Under the pieces are notes generated by a model. It did not search any database and was not told the origin of the DNA. It was given only the letters and a program-made list of their open reading frames with translations. This document shows, one piece after another, positions 1 through 8,089 of a stretch of 64,000 bases of DNA. Position 1 is the first letter of the stretch. Every line of letters starts with the position of its first letter. The position numbers and the translations under genes were made by a program. Origin of the DNA: an uncultured Verrucomicrobia subdivision 3 bacterium (lineage in GTDB: Bacteria > Verrucomicrobiota > Verrucomicrobiia > Limisphaerales > UBA11358); assembly GCA_903878805.1 (NCBI GenBank), contig CAIRJF010000028.1, positions 17,490-81,489 of the forward strand, in the 5' to 3' direction.

Positions 1-684
1 GTCATCATTTTCGGCGCGCTCGTGGCGCTGAGATTTTTTACAAGGCCGGACGCCGTTTCCTTCACGCGCAGCCCGGCGTTCTGGCTGATGTGCGGCTGCT
101 GGATTTTAAGTTTTCGCGTGAGCCGATTTTGGGAGGATTGGGGCTGGCCGGCGCTGATGGTTTTGATTGTGACGGAAGTGGAATTTTTACTGCTCACGAA
201 ATTTGCCGCCGATTCGTCGCGCCGGCTGCTGCTGGCAATTATTTTGACGCTCGCCGCCTTTCTCTGCGTGACGAGCGATTTGAACGGCCGCTACACGAAA
301 AATCTGGCGTGGCAGTTTCTCTCGGTGAAGGAGCATCCCGAACTTGCGGGCTGGATGCCAGACAAGGGCGGCATCTTGTATTCTGCGAGCATGGGAGTTT
401 TCTACCAGACGTTTTACAAAAACCCGACCGCCGACTGGCGCTACGTCCTCGGCTTCGAGCCGGCGCTGATGCCCGCAGATGATTTTGCGACCTACCACAG
501 CATCATGTGGAACAACGGCGACGCGAAGGCCTATGCGCCGTGGGTCAACAAAATGAAACCGGTGGATCGGTTGGTCGTCCCCGGCAACGGCAACGAGCGT
601 CCGGGCATTGCGGGACTGGAATGGGATTACGCCGTGAGCGGCCTCTGGATTGGTCGCACGCCGAGAACGCAAATGCAGAAGTAA
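1..684 (+). CDS. C-terminal part of an integral membrane protein, possibly GT-C-like (5' end outside window)
   Basis: The reading frame is open to the left edge of the window, so the N-terminus is missing. The visible part has about three hydrophobic segments (around FWLMCGCWIL, ALMVLIVTEVEFLLL and LLLAIILTLAAFLCV) and then a soluble tail of about 130 residues ending in RTPRTQMQK. Membrane helices followed by a periplasmic-type tail resemble the C-termini of GT-C glycosyltransferases and related membrane proteins. That resemblance is weak and no catalytic residues are in view. The tail is rich in W, Y and P. No function is assigned. Confidence 0.6.
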   Translation, partial: VIIFGALVALRFFTRPDAVSFTRSPAFWLMCGCWILSFRVSRFWEDWGWPALMVLIVTEVEFLLLTKFAADSSRRLLLAIILTLAAFLCVTSDLNGRYTKNLAWQFLSVKEHPELAGWMPDKGGILYSASMGVFYQTFYKNPTADWRYVLGFEPALMPADDFATYHSIMWNNGDAKAYAPWVNKMKPVDRLVVPGNGNERPGIAGLEWDYAVSGLWIGRTPRTQMQK

Positions 685-723
685 GAATGGAGAAGGCAGA
701 AACGGGCGCGCAAAAATTTTTCT

Positions 724-1395
724 TCACACTGCGCCAAAGGTTTTTCCTTGTGTGTCAAGCTGCCGCGCCAGTTCAAAATCTTTATCCGTCAGCCCGCCCG
801 CGTCGTGCGTGGTGAGCGCGAGCGTGACCTTGTTCCAGCGAATGTCCGCGTCGGGGTGATGCTGCGCCTGCTCGGCCAGCTCGGCGACGACATTCACGAA
901 TTTCATCGCGGCTGGAAAATCCTTGAAGACGAACGTGCGCGAAATAATTTCGCCGTTGCGCGACCATTTCGGCAAAGTAGAAAGCTCGAGGAGGATTTTC
1001 GCCGGCTCCATTTTGATTTGGCCGGCGGCAAAACTTTCGAGCGATTCCAGGCCGACCTTCGACGCCTCGCGCAATAATGCAAAACTCGTTTGCAGCGACC
1101 AGACCCACGCCAGCGCGCAAATGCCCACGCCGCTAAACGCGAGGCCGAGCCCGCCCGGCGTAGTTTTCGGCGCGTCGTGAAACATCATCTGGTAATACTG
1201 CACAAGCACGCGGAACGCCCAGAGGCAGAACAAAAAAAATCCGGCGAGGAAAACCAGCAGTTGCAGCGCGCCCTCTACGCGGCGTCCGACCAGCAGCGTG
1301 CCAAGACCGGGTGTGCCGAGCTGGTTCAGCAGCGCGGCGTTGCGCGCCTGCGCACGGCTAATTTTTTTGCGCGGCGAAGATGGTTTCATAGGCAT
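724..1395 (-). CDS. Membrane-anchored protein with C-terminal pterin-4a-carbinolamine dehydratase-like domain
   Basis: The last ~80 of 223 residues form a pterin-4a-carbinolamine dehydratase (PCD/DCoH) domain. The family signature is visible as EQAQHHPDADIRWNKV, then TTHDAGGLTDKD. In the family this enzyme dehydrates 4a-hydroxytetrahydrobiopterin. The N-terminal ~140 residues are unusual: two strong hydrophobic segments (LQLLVFLAGFFLFCLW and GLAFSGVGICALAWVW) precede the domain, whereas normal PCDs are soluble and about 100 residues long. The domain probably lies on the cytoplasmic side. The start overlaps the 3' end of the upstream GYF_2 gene by 38 bases. A second ATG two codons in (1389) is equally possible. 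Translational coupling with the GYF_2 membrane protein is likely. Confidence 0.75.
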   Translation of the reverse strand: MPMKPSSPRKKISRAQARNAALLNQLGTPGLGTLLVGRRVEGALQLLVFLAGFFLFCLWAFRVLVQYYQMMFHDAPKTTPGGLGLAFSGVGICALAWVWSLQTSFALLREASKVGLESLESFAAGQIKMEPAKILLELSTLPKWSRNGEIISRTFVFKDFPAAMKFVNVVAELAEQAQHHPDADIRWNKVTLALTTHDAGGLTDKDFELARQLDTQGKTFGAV

Positions 1396-2254
1396 ACATC
1401 AGGGCAATCGTGCCGATCGGCATGGTCACCAACATGCCGATGCCGCAGGCGATGATTCCCAGCGTCGCCACTAAACCAAAAACCAGCATGGCCGCAAAAA
1501 CAATGAACCAATGCTTGCTCACCATACGCCGGCTCAATTGCATCGCCGGCCAGAAATCAAGCTGGCGGTCAATCACAAGCGGAATCGCAAAATACCACGC
1601 CACCGTTAGGTAAATCCCCGGCAGCAAGCACAGCGCATAGCCTAGCAGAACGAGGATCAACTGCACGAAGCTCAATAAAATCAACTGGCCGGCGCGCGGG
1701 CCGAAACCGGAAAAGGCGTCGCTGATGGCCGTCGGTTCGCCGCGAATCAGTTTCAAATAATACTTGAAGAGCCCCGCCATGAAGACCGTTGAAAACGGTG
1801 CGCTCACGAGCGACACACCCAGCACAATAAAAAGGCCATGCACATTGATTTTTTGCGCCATCACCATTTGATTGATGATGGGATTGGTAATGAGGCCGAA
1901 AAGCTGGTTGACGCCAATGACGGCAAAGAGAACGAGCGCAGTCGTGCCAACGACCGGCCAGAAATCACTTTTCAGCAAACTCCAGGCGCGCGTCAGGCAG
2001 TCGCCCAAGTCCAGTTCGTAATCTTCAGCGGGCGTGCCGGCGGCGGGCGGCGCAATCGTCGCGGGCGCGGACGGCTGCGCGAAGGACTCCGCAATTTCCG
2101 GAAACAGCGCCAGCGCGCGAAACTCCGCGTCGCTTTCCGATTTTGCCAGTGATTGCGCGTTGAGTCGGCCCTCGGTGATCCATTTCCGCAGTTCCGCTTC
2201 CGTGACCGGACCGTATTCCTTGCCGTCGCCGCCGATGATGAGATAGTTCGCCAT
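1358..2254 (-). CDS. GYF_2 (DUF4339) domain membrane protein
   Basis: The N-terminal ~50 residues form a GYF_2 domain (YGPVTEAELRKWITEGRL), a presumed protein-interaction module. A proline/alanine linker follows, then about 200 residues with five or six hydrophobic segments, in the style of the glycerophosphodiester-phosphodiesterase membrane-domain/DUF975 group of integral membrane proteins. The ATG at 2254 (MANYLIIGG) is chosen over an in-frame GTG six codons upstream, because the GYF_2 domain starts immediately after it. The gene overlaps the downstream pterin dehydratase-like gene, so the two are probably co-translated. No enzymatic residues are visible and the physiological role is unknown. 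Confidence 0.8.
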   Translation of the reverse strand: MANYLIIGGDGKEYGPVTEAELRKWITEGRLNAQSLAKSESDAEFRALALFPEIAESFAQPSAPATIAPPAAGTPAEDYELDLGDCLTRAWSLLKSDFWPVVGTTALVLFAVIGVNQLFGLITNPIINQMVMAQKINVHGLFIVLGVSLVSAPFSTVFMAGLFKYYLKLIRGEPTAISDAFSGFGPRAGQLILLSFVQLILVLLGYALCLLPGIYLTVAWYFAIPLVIDRQLDFWPAMQLSRRMVSKHWFIVFAAMLVFGLVATLGIIACGIGMLVTMPIGTIALMYAYETIFAAQKN

Positions 2255-2646
2255 AAATTTTTTCGACTCCACTTTTACCGGGTTGTTTCTAATTCATTGC
2301 GCTCAATGATGCAAGCTGCTTTGCCAGCGGAAATCATCATCGCACTAAAATCTGTGGGAGCCGGCGATAACTGGCCGAATCACAATGGTTTTGGCGCAAT
2401 GAAAAATCGGTAGGGTGTGTCACTCCGTGCGCGCCGTGTTTGGCCAGACAGATGACGGTGCGCACGGAGTGACGCGCCCTATTTTTACCTTCTGAAATTG
2501 ATTGAGGCAAAATTGGAATGATCCGGCAAATTCATTCTGAAATTCTAAATTCAAGTTTGCTTTTATGTGCCACAAAAGCCCGATGCTTGGGCTTGACGAA
2601 TTTCTTGATTGTGCCATTTTGCTACTCATAAAAATAATTTTATTCA
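2255..2646. other. Divergent intergenic region with palindromic element and promoters
   Basis: About 390 bases separate the divergent GYF_2 and sensor-kinase genes, with no convincing gene. It contains a large imperfect palindrome (annotated separately) and an AT-rich stretch at about 2500-2646 that presumably carries the kinase promoter. Nothing else is recognisable. Confidence 0.6.
2412..2480. repeat. Imperfect palindrome, REP-like hairpin
   Basis: Left arm 2412-2437 (core GTGTCACTCCGTGCGC) and right arm 2455-2480 (core GCGCACGGAGTGACGC) are reverse complements with about three mismatches over 26 bases. They are separated by a 17-base loop. The element sits between divergent genes and would form a very stable stem. 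It looks like a dispersed repetitive extragenic palindrome rather than a factor-independent terminator, since no T-run directly abuts the stem. Only one copy was noticed in this window. Confidence 0.6.
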
Positions 2647-3885
2647 ATGGCCGCAGTTAAATCCAGTTTTCTCGACAAAGTCCTTGGCCGCATCGGGCGG
2701 TTGGACACGGAAGGGTTGCAGACGGTCGTCCAACGGCTCGCGCGCGAACGCAGTTTTCTTGAAACGCTCTTCAACACCATCGAGGATGGTGTGCTGGTGG
2801 TGGATGAAAATGGTCGCGTGCTCTATTTCAACCAGGCCGTCACGCGGCTCATTGGTTTGCAGCCGGACGCAGAGGATTTGCAGATAGCGGACATTTTGCC
2901 GGAAGTGGACTGGCAAAAAATTTCTCGCACGGATCACACTGGCGGCGCGCATGTCGTGCGGCATGAATTTGAAATCCATTATCCGCGTCCGCGTTTTCTC
3001 CGGCTCTACGCCGCACCGCTCGATGGCGAAGCCACGGGCAGCTCCGGTGTCGCACTGATTCTGCACGACGCGACCGAGGCGCGGCAGAAAACCTTTGAAG
3101 CCATCGAAAGCGAACGCATTCAGGCGCTGACTTTGCTTGCGGCGAGCGTCGCGCATGAAATCGGCAACCCGCTGAACGCGCTGCACATCCATCTGCAACT
3201 AATGGAGCGCGAGGTAAAAAAATTAAAAACTGCGCCGACAAGTTCCAGATTGCTGGCGCGTTCCCGCCCTAAAAATATTGAAACTGAGATGGAGGCGGCG
3301 GAGGTCGCCAAAAAATTGGAGCAATATCTCGACGTGGCGAAAGGCGAAATTCACCGTTTGGATTATATCGTCACGCAATTCCTCGGCGCGATTCGCCCGG
3401 CGCCGCTGCAAGTGAAGCTGGCATCACTGAACGACGTGGTGGAAAAAACTTTGGATTTGCTGCGGCCGGAAATTGAAAATCGCGGCGTGACGGTCAAAAC
3501 GAAATTGGCGCGCCACCTGACGGCGACGCCGGTTGACGCGACGCAATTGCAGCAGGTTTTGGTGAACCTTGTTAAAAATGCGACGCAAGCGATGACGACC
3601 GGCGGCACCCTGACGTTGCAGACCGGCGAAAATAGCGACAACGTCTGGTTCAGCGTCGCGGACACAGGCGGCGGCATTCCGCAGGAACAGATTAATCGGA
3701 TTTTCGAGCCGTTTTACACGACCAAAAAAAAGGGCAGCGGCCTCGGCCTGATGATTGTGCAACGCATTGTCCGCGCCCACAACGGGCGCATTGAATTGGA
3801 AAGCCAAGTCGGTCGCGGCACGACATTCCGTATTTGGCTACCGCTGCACGAACGTAAGCCGCGCCTGCTCGAAAATAAAAAATAA
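2647..3885 (+). CDS. PAS-domain sensor histidine kinase, NtrB-like
   Basis: This 412-residue kinase has a PAS domain at roughly residues 30-150 (NTIEDGVLVVDENGRVLYFN). A HisKA segment has the phosphoacceptor His170 in SVAHEIGNPLNAL. The HATPase_c domain shows an N box (LVNLVKNATQAM), G1 (DTGGGIPQE) and G2 (GSGLGLMIVQ). No transmembrane segment is visible, so it probably senses a cytoplasmic signal. The next gene, an NtrC-type activator, starts 7 bases after the stop; the two form a co-transcribed two-component pair. Between the HisKA helices there is a basic linker (KTAPTSSRLLARSRPK) not typical of NtrB. The input signal cannot be read from the sequence. Confidence 0.9.
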   Translation: MAAVKSSFLDKVLGRIGRLDTEGLQTVVQRLARERSFLETLFNTIEDGVLVVDENGRVLYFNQAVTRLIGLQPDAEDLQIADILPEVDWQKISRTDHTGGAHVVRHEFEIHYPRPRFLRLYAAPLDGEATGSSGVALILHDATEARQKTFEAIESERIQALTLLAASVAHEIGNPLNALHIHLQLMEREVKKLKTAPTSSRLLARSRPKNIETEMEAAEVAKKLEQYLDVAKGEIHRLDYIVTQFLGAIRPAPLQVKLASLNDVVEKTLDLLRPEIENRGVTVKTKLARHLTATPVDATQLQQVLVNLVKNATQAMTTGGTLTLQTGENSDNVWFSVADTGGGIPQEQINRIFEPFYTTKKKGSGLGLMIVQRIVRAHNGRIELESQVGRGTTFRIWLPLHERKPRLLENKK

Positions 3886-3892
3886 GGCAAAG

Positions 3893-5248
3893 ATGAAATC
3901 GACCCTGCTAATTGTGGATGACGAAAAGACGACGCGCGAAGGGCTGCGTGCAGCGCTCGAGGAACGTTATGACGTTTACATCGCGGAGGACGCGAAGGCG
4001 GCGATGGAATTGCTTGAAAGTGAAAATTTTGACGTGATGCTGACGGATTTCCGGTTGCCAAATGAGGACGGAATGAAATTAATTTCGCGCGCGAAATCTT
4101 TACCCAAGCCGCCGATCTGCATTTTGATGACGGCTTACGGTTCGGAAGAACTCGCGGTGGATGCGATGAAACGCGGCGCAGACGATTACATCGCCAAAGG
4201 CCGATTGCAGATTGATGAATTGGAAATGCGTATCGCGCGTTCGCTCAAGCAGCAGCATTTGGAAGTCGAAAATGTTTCGCTGCGCAAACAACTCGATTCC
4301 AAATTTGGACTGGAAACCATCATCGGCAAATCGCCGGTGATGACGGAGATTTTTGAAATTGTGCAACAGGTCGCGCCCACGCGCGCGACGGTTCTGGTGC
4401 TGGGGGAAAGCGGCACGGGCAAGGAACTCATCGCAAAGGCCGTGCACAAATTGAGTCCGCGCGCGCAGCAGCCGTTCGTGACGGTGCATTGCGCGGCACT
4501 CGCGCCGACGTTGCTGGAAAGCGAACTGTTCGGCCACGAACGCGGCGCGTTTACCGGCGCGCACGAACGGCGTATCGGGCGTTTTGAACAGGCGCAGGGC
4601 GGAACGCTTTTTCTCGACGAGATTGGCGAGATTGACGCGACGATTCAGGTGAAACTGCTGCGTTTTTTGGGCGAAAGAACTTTTGAACGCGTCGGTTCAA
4701 ACAAGACTTTGGTTGCGGACGTGCGCCTCGTCGCGGCAACGAATAAAGATTTGGAAGAACTGGTCAAGGCCGGGAAATTCCGCGAGGATTTATTTTTCCG
4801 CCTGCGTGTGGTGGAAATCGAATTGCCGCCGTTGCGCGAGCGGACGGGCGACATTCCCCTGCTGGCGCAAAGTTTCCTGCGCGAGTTCGCGAAGGAAAAC
4901 GGCAAGGCGGTGAACGACTTTACGCTGGACGCGCTCGAAGCGCTGATGAATTTTTCCTGGCCGGGGAATGTGCGGGAGTTGCGCACGGCCATCGAGCACG
5001 CGGTGGTTTTGAGCCGCGGCGAGCGGATTTCGCTCCGCGACCTGCCGCCGTCGGTGCGCGGCGGCGGGCGCATTGACACGCAATTGTTACACGGAAAAGA
5101 TTTGACGGTGAAGGATGCGGAGAAACAATTGATCATGCGCGCCTTGAAAGAGACGGATGGCAACCGCACGCACGCGGCAAAAAAAATCGGCATGAGCCGG
5201 CGGACGTTCCACCGCAAATTACACGAGTATCATTTGGAAGGATTTTAA
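3893..5248 (+). CDS. Sigma-54-dependent response regulator, NtrC family
   Basis: The N-terminal receiver domain has acidic pocket residues in IVDDEK and phosphoacceptor Asp52 in LTDFRLP. The AAA+ sigma-54 interaction domain has Walker A GESGTGKE (residues 171-178) and the intact sigma-54 contact loop GAFTGA (218-223), followed by LFLDEIGE (Walker B). A Fis-type HTH is at the C-terminus (NRTHAAKKIGMSRRTFHRKL). The ATG at 3893 is chosen because the receiver fold starts there; longer in-frame versions run into the kinase gene. The length (451 residues) is normal for the family. It should activate sigma-54 promoters once phosphorylated by the upstream kinase. The target genes are unknown. Confidence 0.93.
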   Translation: MKSTLLIVDDEKTTREGLRAALEERYDVYIAEDAKAAMELLESENFDVMLTDFRLPNEDGMKLISRAKSLPKPPICILMTAYGSEELAVDAMKRGADDYIAKGRLQIDELEMRIARSLKQQHLEVENVSLRKQLDSKFGLETIIGKSPVMTEIFEIVQQVAPTRATVLVLGESGTGKELIAKAVHKLSPRAQQPFVTVHCAALAPTLLESELFGHERGAFTGAHERRIGRFEQAQGGTLFLDEIGEIDATIQVKLLRFLGERTFERVGSNKTLVADVRLVAATNKDLEELVKAGKFREDLFFRLRVVEIELPPLRERTGDIPLLAQSFLREFAKENGKAVNDFTLDALEALMNFSWPGNVRELRTAIEHAVVLSRGERISLRDLPPSVRGGGRIDTQLLHGKDLTVKDAEKQLIMRALKETDGNRTHAAKKIGMSRRTFHRKLHEYHLEGF

Positions 5249-5252
5249 TTTT

Positions 5253-7073
5253 ATGGGTTCCGAACAGATTCAAAAAATAATTTACGCGCTCGAGGTCGGC
5301 GCGGTATCGCGCTGGCTGAAGTTTTTGCCGCTGGCGGTGGCGGTCATCGGGCTGGCGGTGCTGTATGACTTGAGCGCGTATCGCAGCTTCAATTCCGTCG
5401 AGGCGATGGACGCGGCGCAGGTGGCGCGCAACCTGTCGGAAGGGAAAGGCCTCACGACGGATTTCATCCGGCCGTTCAGCGTGTATCTCGTCCAGAAACA
5501 CAACCACGAATTGCATCCGGGCGAACTGCAATTGACGAACGCGGTGGACTTCGCGCAGCTCAACGGCGCGCATCCCGACCTTGCAAATGCGCCGGTGTAT
5601 CCGACGGTGCTGGCGGGTATGATGAAGTTCTGGACGCCGAACTGGAAGGCGGAGACGCGCAAGCCGTTCTGGTCCGAGGGCGGTCGCTTCATGCGGTATC
5701 AGGCCGAGTGGCGCATCGCCATTTTCAACCAGACGCTGCTGCTGGTGGTGGTGGCGCTGACCTATTTGATCGCCAGAAAATTATATGATCCCTCGGCGGC
5801 GTGGCTGGCGGCACTGCTGACGCTGGGTGCGGATTTGCTTTGGCGGTTCAGTGTATCGGGCCTGTCCACGATGTTGCTGCTGATCATTTTTCTGGGGCTG
5901 GTCTGGTGTCTGTTGAAAATCGAGGAACTGGGCCGCGCGGAGCAGCCGAAGATTGGAAATCTTTTTCTGCTCGCCCTCATTGCGGGTTTGCTCGTTGGTG
6001 CGGGAATGCTGACGCGTTATGCGTTCGGCTGGGCCATCGTGCCGGTGGTCATTTTTCTCTCGCTCTTCGGCGGCGCGCGGCGGCCCGGCCTGGCCGTGGC
6101 GGCGTTTTTGGCCTTTGCGCTGTTCGTGACGCCGTGGATTATCCGCAACCTCGCAGTGAGCGGCACGCTGTTCGGCACGGCAGGCTACGCGGTGGTGGAG
6201 GGCACGTTTGCCTTCCCCGGCTCGCGGCTCATGCAGTCCGTCAATCCCGACCTGACCTCGGCCTACTGGGTGCGGCCTTACATGAGAAAATTTCTGGAGA
6301 ACATCCGCAACATTTTGCAGGGCGACTTGCTGCGCATCGGCGGCAATTGGGTGGCGATGCTCTTCTTCGCCGGGCTGCTGCTCGGGCTGCGCAATCTCTC
6401 CGCGCGCCGGCTGCGTTATTTCACGATGATGTGTATGGGTGTTTTTGCCGTCGTGCAGGCGCTGGGTCGGACGCAGCTCTCCGCCATTTCGCCGGAGATC
6501 AATTCCGAAAACCTGCTGGTGCTGCTCACGCCGCTCGTCGCGATTTTTGGCGTCGGATTTTTTCTCACGCTGCTGAACCAGATGAAGACGCCGTCGCCGC
6601 AAATCCGCATCGGCGTCATTGTCCTGATGGTCGTGATCTCCTGCCAGCCGCTCATCGCCAATCTGCTGCCGCCCAAAATGTCGCCCGTGTCCTACCCGCC
6701 TTATTATCCGCCGGAGATCCAAAAAATCTCCGCGTGGATGCACCCCAACGAACTCATCATGAGCGACATCCCGTGGGCCGTCGCCTGGTATGGCGACCAT
6801 CAATGCGTCTGGACCACCATCAATTCGCAATATGAATTTTTCCAGTTCAACGACTATGTCAAGCAGGTGCGCGCTCTCTACCTCACGCTCAATACACTCG
6901 ACGGCAGACTCTTCACCGAATGTCTGCAAGGTGGCGTAGATAGCTGGGGAAATTTCTGTTTGAAGACCGTCGCTGCCAACCAGATTCCGCCGCAATTTCC
7001 GTTGCGCACCGCGCCTTATGGTTTGCTTTCCGGCTTATTTCTCACCGACCGGCAACGCTGGGAAACCCAATAA
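5253..7073 (+). CDS. Polytopic membrane protein, GT-C/ArnT-like glycosyltransferase family
   Basis: This protein of 606 residues has about ten hydrophobic segments in the N-terminal two thirds. A first lumenal loop carries YRSFNSVEAMDAAQVARNLS, placed like the acidic catalytic loop of GT-C (PMT/ArnT/GT39-like) enzymes. The C-terminal ~130 residues are soluble and rich in W and Y (YYPPEIQKISAWMHPNELI). GT-C enzymes transfer sugars from lipid-phosphate donors on the outer face of the membrane. The substrate is not predictable. The gene starts 4 bases after the NtrC-type regulator and may be transcribed with it. The family assignment rests on topology and the loop rather than on a strong motif. 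Confidence 0.65.
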   Translation: MGSEQIQKIIYALEVGAVSRWLKFLPLAVAVIGLAVLYDLSAYRSFNSVEAMDAAQVARNLSEGKGLTTDFIRPFSVYLVQKHNHELHPGELQLTNAVDFAQLNGAHPDLANAPVYPTVLAGMMKFWTPNWKAETRKPFWSEGGRFMRYQAEWRIAIFNQTLLLVVVALTYLIARKLYDPSAAWLAALLTLGADLLWRFSVSGLSTMLLLIIFLGLVWCLLKIEELGRAEQPKIGNLFLLALIAGLLVGAGMLTRYAFGWAIVPVVIFLSLFGGARRPGLAVAAFLAFALFVTPWIIRNLAVSGTLFGTAGYAVVEGTFAFPGSRLMQSVNPDLTSAYWVRPYMRKFLENIRNILQGDLLRIGGNWVAMLFFAGLLLGLRNLSARRLRYFTMMCMGVFAVVQALGRTQLSAISPEINSENLLVLLTPLVAIFGVGFFLTLLNQMKTPSPQIRIGVIVLMVVISCQPLIANLLPPKMSPVSYPPYYPPEIQKISAWMHPNELIMSDIPWAVAWYGDHQCVWTTINSQYEFFQFNDYVKQVRALYLTLNTLDGRLFTECLQGGVDSWGNFCLKTVAANQIPPQFPLRTAPYGLLSGLFLTDRQRWETQ

Positions 7074-7075
7074 AA

Positions 7076-8086
7076 TCAAGCCGCTGCACGTTTCAGCCGA
7101 TCCGCGATACCTGACCATTCCGGAGAATCTGGCGGCGCTTCCACGACAATCAACTGCGCGCCCGCCGCGTCACAACGATGCAACTCCGCATACAGCGCGC
7201 GCGCAAATGCCTCCGCATCGTGCGGCATCACGCTCACGTCGAAAAACTTTTCGCCCGCGGGAATTTTTGTGTGCGCGATGATGCAGCTATTTTCAGTTTT
7301 TAATTTTAAGTTTTTAATTTTAAGTTCCAGCTCTCTATCGTCGCGCCAATCTAAAACCAACAGTTTGGCTTTCGGCGAATAATGTTTCTCCAAAAGTCCG
7401 GGGCTGCGCAGCGTGCCTTTAATTCTGAATTCTGAATTCTCAATTCTGAATTCTCCCGCGACGGCGGCCAACGCTTCCGTGTGGATCATGCCCGGCCGCA
7501 AAACGCGCGGCGGCGAAACAGATAAATCCAAAACCGTGGATTCAATTCCCACCTGCGATTGTCCACCATCCACGATGAGGGAAATTTTTTTGCCGAGCTG
7601 CGCATGAACGTGCTCCGCGTTCGTCGGTGAAATCTGATTCGATAAATTGGCGCTCGGCGCGGCGAGCGGAAAACCACATTCACGAATAACCGCCTGCATG
7701 AACGGATGACTCGGCCAGCGCACGCCAACCGTTTCGCCGCTGGCGGTCACGGCATCGGGAATTTTTTCTGCGCGCGGCAAAACCAATGTCAGCGGGCCGG
7801 GCCAAAATGCTTTTGAAAAATCCTGTGCCAGCACGGAAAAATTTTCTACGCAATCACGCGCCATCTCATTGCTCGCAATATGGACGATGATGGGATTGTG
7901 CGCTGGCCGACCTTTGATTTCGAAAATTTTGGCGACGGCTTTTTCATCCAACGCATTGGCAGCGAGGCCGTAAACGGTTTCCGTCGGCAAGGCGACGACT
8001 TCGCCAGCACGCAGCAGTTCGGCGGCGCGACGGACGGCTTTTCGAAAAAGCTCCGGCGTGTGGGTTGGAAGAATTTCAGCGGCCAC
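7076..8086 (-). CDS. tsaC: L-threonylcarbamoyladenylate synthase (Sua5/TsaC)
   Basis: The YrdC/TsaC domain fills residues ~15-200, with PTETVYGLAANAL, KGRPAHNPIIVHI and WPGPLTLVLP. It makes threonylcarbamoyl-AMP from threonine, bicarbonate and ATP for t6A37 modification of tRNA. A C-terminal Sua5-type extension follows (about 336 residues in total), so this is the long Sua5 form. The start is GTG, three bases downstream of the ABC permease stop; the gene probably ends that export operon. The linker between the domains contains short repeated tracts (EFRIENSEFRI and LKIKNLKLK) encoded by simple DNA repeats, described separately. Function is confident; the operon placement is probably incidental. 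Confidence 0.92.
   Translation of the reverse strand: MAAEILPTHTPELFRKAVRRAAELLRAGEVVALPTETVYGLAANALDEKAVAKIFEIKGRPAHNPIIVHIASNEMARDCVENFSVLAQDFSKAFWPGPLTLVLPRAEKIPDAVTASGETVGVRWPSHPFMQAVIRECGFPLAAPSANLSNQISPTNAEHVHAQLGKKISLIVDGGQSQVGIESTVLDLSVSPPRVLRPGMIHTEALAAVAGEFRIENSEFRIKGTLRSPGLLEKHYSPKAKLLVLDWRDDRELELKIKNLKLKTENSCIIAHTKIPAGEKFFDVSVMPHDAEAFARALYAELHRCDAAGAQLIVVEAPPDSPEWSGIADRLKRAAA
7297..7324. repeat. Tandem 14-bp AT-rich repeat inside tsaC
   Basis: Two copies of TTTTTAATTTTAAG lie back to back within the coding sequence of the Sua5-type linker. On the coding strand they read as the basic tract LKIKNLKLK. They are far more AT-rich than the rest of the gene. Confidence 0.7.
7420..7454. 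repeat. AATTCTG simple repeat inside tsaC
   Basis: Iterations of AATTCTG/AATTCTC (about five) occur within the gene and keep it open, giving the protein tract EFRIENSEFRI between the YrdC and Sua5 domains. The sequence resembles simple intergenic repeats more than normal coding DNA. Confidence 0.7.
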
Positions 8087-8089
8087 GGC

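Noticed and set aside
2600..2646. Sigma-54 promoter before the NtrB-like kinase
   Set aside because: A TGTGCC-N-TTGCT-like string is present, but the essential GG-N10-GC pair is not matched.
5781..6995. Long antisense frame in the GT-C-like gene
   Set aside because: R/H/Q-rich composition with no motifs; mirror of a real membrane-protein gene.
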